Shown here in pieces: positions 6,026 to 6,569 of a stretch of 6,569 nucleotides of DNA. Both the position numbers and the translations under genes were made by a program. Location of the stretch: NCBI GenBank assembly GCA_020848855.1, contig JADLHH010000621.1, positions 1 through 6,569 of the forward strand, written 5' to 3'. This DNA comes from Anaerolineae bacterium. Lineage in GTDB: Bacteria; Chloroflexota; Anaerolineae; Aggregatilineales; Phototrophicaceae. Position 1 is the stretch's first letter, and each line of letters begins with the position of its first letter. The notes below the pieces were generated by a model. The model did not search any database and had not been told where the DNA came from. It saw only the letters and a program-made list of their open reading frames with translations.

Positions 6026-6569
6026 ATGCAGGACAAACTCGCGGCGATTGCGGCGCGGTACGACGAACTGGAACGCCTGCTCAGCGATCCCGACGTGATC
6101 ACCGACTACGAGAAGGTCGCCGAATACAGCAAGGAGCGCTCCGGTCTGACCGAGATCGTCGAGGCGTTTCGCCAGTACCAGCGCGAGCAGGACGAGCTGG
6201 ATGGCGCGCGGGCGATGCTCGATGACGAGAGCGACCCCGACCTGCGGGCGATGGCGCAGGACGAAGTCACGCGGCTGGAGAGCAGCATCGCCGAGCTTGA
6301 GGAGCGCCTCAAGGTCATGCTGCTGCCCAACGACCCGCGCGACGACACGAACGTGATCATGGAAATTCGCGCCGGGGCAGGTGGCGACGAAGCTGGCTTG
6401 TTCGCTGCCGACCTGTTCCGCATGTACAGTTACTACGCCGAGTCGCGCCGCTGGAAGATCGAGGTCATCGACCAGAACGAGACCGGCGTCGGCGGCTTCA
6501 AGGAAATCAAGTTCGAGGTTCGCGGGCATGGCGCGTTCAGCCGCCTGAAGTTCGAGAGCGGCGTGCATC
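6026..6569 (+). CDS. prfA: Peptide chain release factor 1, 3' end missing
   Basis: RF1 recognises UAA and UAG in the ribosomal A site and triggers peptide release. The window holds 181 codons, about half of the usual 360. Residues 1-100 form the helical, coiled-coil-prone domain 1 ([11 protein letters not shown], then many Glu/Arg/Leu heptad-like stretches). The family signature [20 protein letters not shown] starts near residue 114, followed by [20 protein letters not shown] and FESGVH at the window edge. The Gly motif GAGGDEA and the FESGVH context favour RF1 over RF2. The stop-codon-reading tripeptide and the catalytic GGQ loop lie beyond the window and cannot be checked. ATG at 6026 fits the family start; the preceding CCAGCCACC is not a Shine-Dalgarno. 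The gene matters for the amber codon in rlmB, because RF1 is the factor that should terminate there. Confidence 0.95.
   Translation, partial: MQDKLAAIAARYDELERLLSDPDVITDYEKVAEYSKERSGLTEIVEAFRQYQREQDELDGARAMLDDESDPDLRAMAQDEVTRLESSIAELEERLKVMLLPNDPRDDTNVIMEIRAGAGGDEAGLFAADLFRMYSYYAESRRWKIEVIDQNETGVGGFKEIKFEVRGHGAFSRLKFESGVH

Overview
The window is compact, GC-rich bacterial chromosome. It carries mostly conserved housekeeping genes on the + strand, with one small gene on the - strand. The protein sequences, the codon bias toward G/C third positions and the style of the intergenic repeats suggest Chloroflexota (Anaerolineae-like). That assignment is an inference from general resemblance, not from a marker-gene comparison.

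Layout. Positions 1-1352 hold cysteinyl-tRNA synthetase (cysS), cut at the window edge inside its HIGH motif. Four bases later comes a full-length SpoU/TrmH-family 23S rRNA 2'-O-methyltransferase gene (rlmB-like, 1357-2121), interrupted by one in-frame amber codon at 1747-1749. The 339-bp gap 2122-2460 is packed with secondary structure. It has a GC hairpin, an AT-richer hairpin, and a 156-bp nested palindrome (2250-2405) with four heptanucleotide units on each arm. Then come frr (ribosome recycling factor, 2461-3030) and uppS (undecaprenyl diphosphate synthase, 3034-3789), three bases apart. A 145-bp gap with further inverted repeats precedes a MoxR-type AAA+ ATPase gene (3935-4936). The next gap (4937-5149) is filled by a MITE-like palindromic element. 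Two small membrane-protein genes follow, divergently oriented: an unrecognised 86-residue protein with two membrane spans (- strand, 5150-5410) and a small multidrug-export-like protein (+ strand, 5523-5954). The start of prfA (release factor 1, from 6026) runs off the right edge.

Functional theme. Four genes serve translation: tRNA charging, rRNA modification, ribosome recycling and UAG/UAA termination. UppS supplies the lipid carrier for cell-wall synthesis. The frr-uppS pair is a common bacterial arrangement, but its usual neighbours pyrH and cdsA are absent from their expected places.

I see no evidence of a defence system, prophage, CRISPR array or new multi-gene system. The points most worth a second look are the clean nonsense codon in an otherwise intact rlmB, the two structured small repeat elements, and a 10-bp motif, TGTAGGG(G/A)CG, present once in each of three different intergenic gaps.
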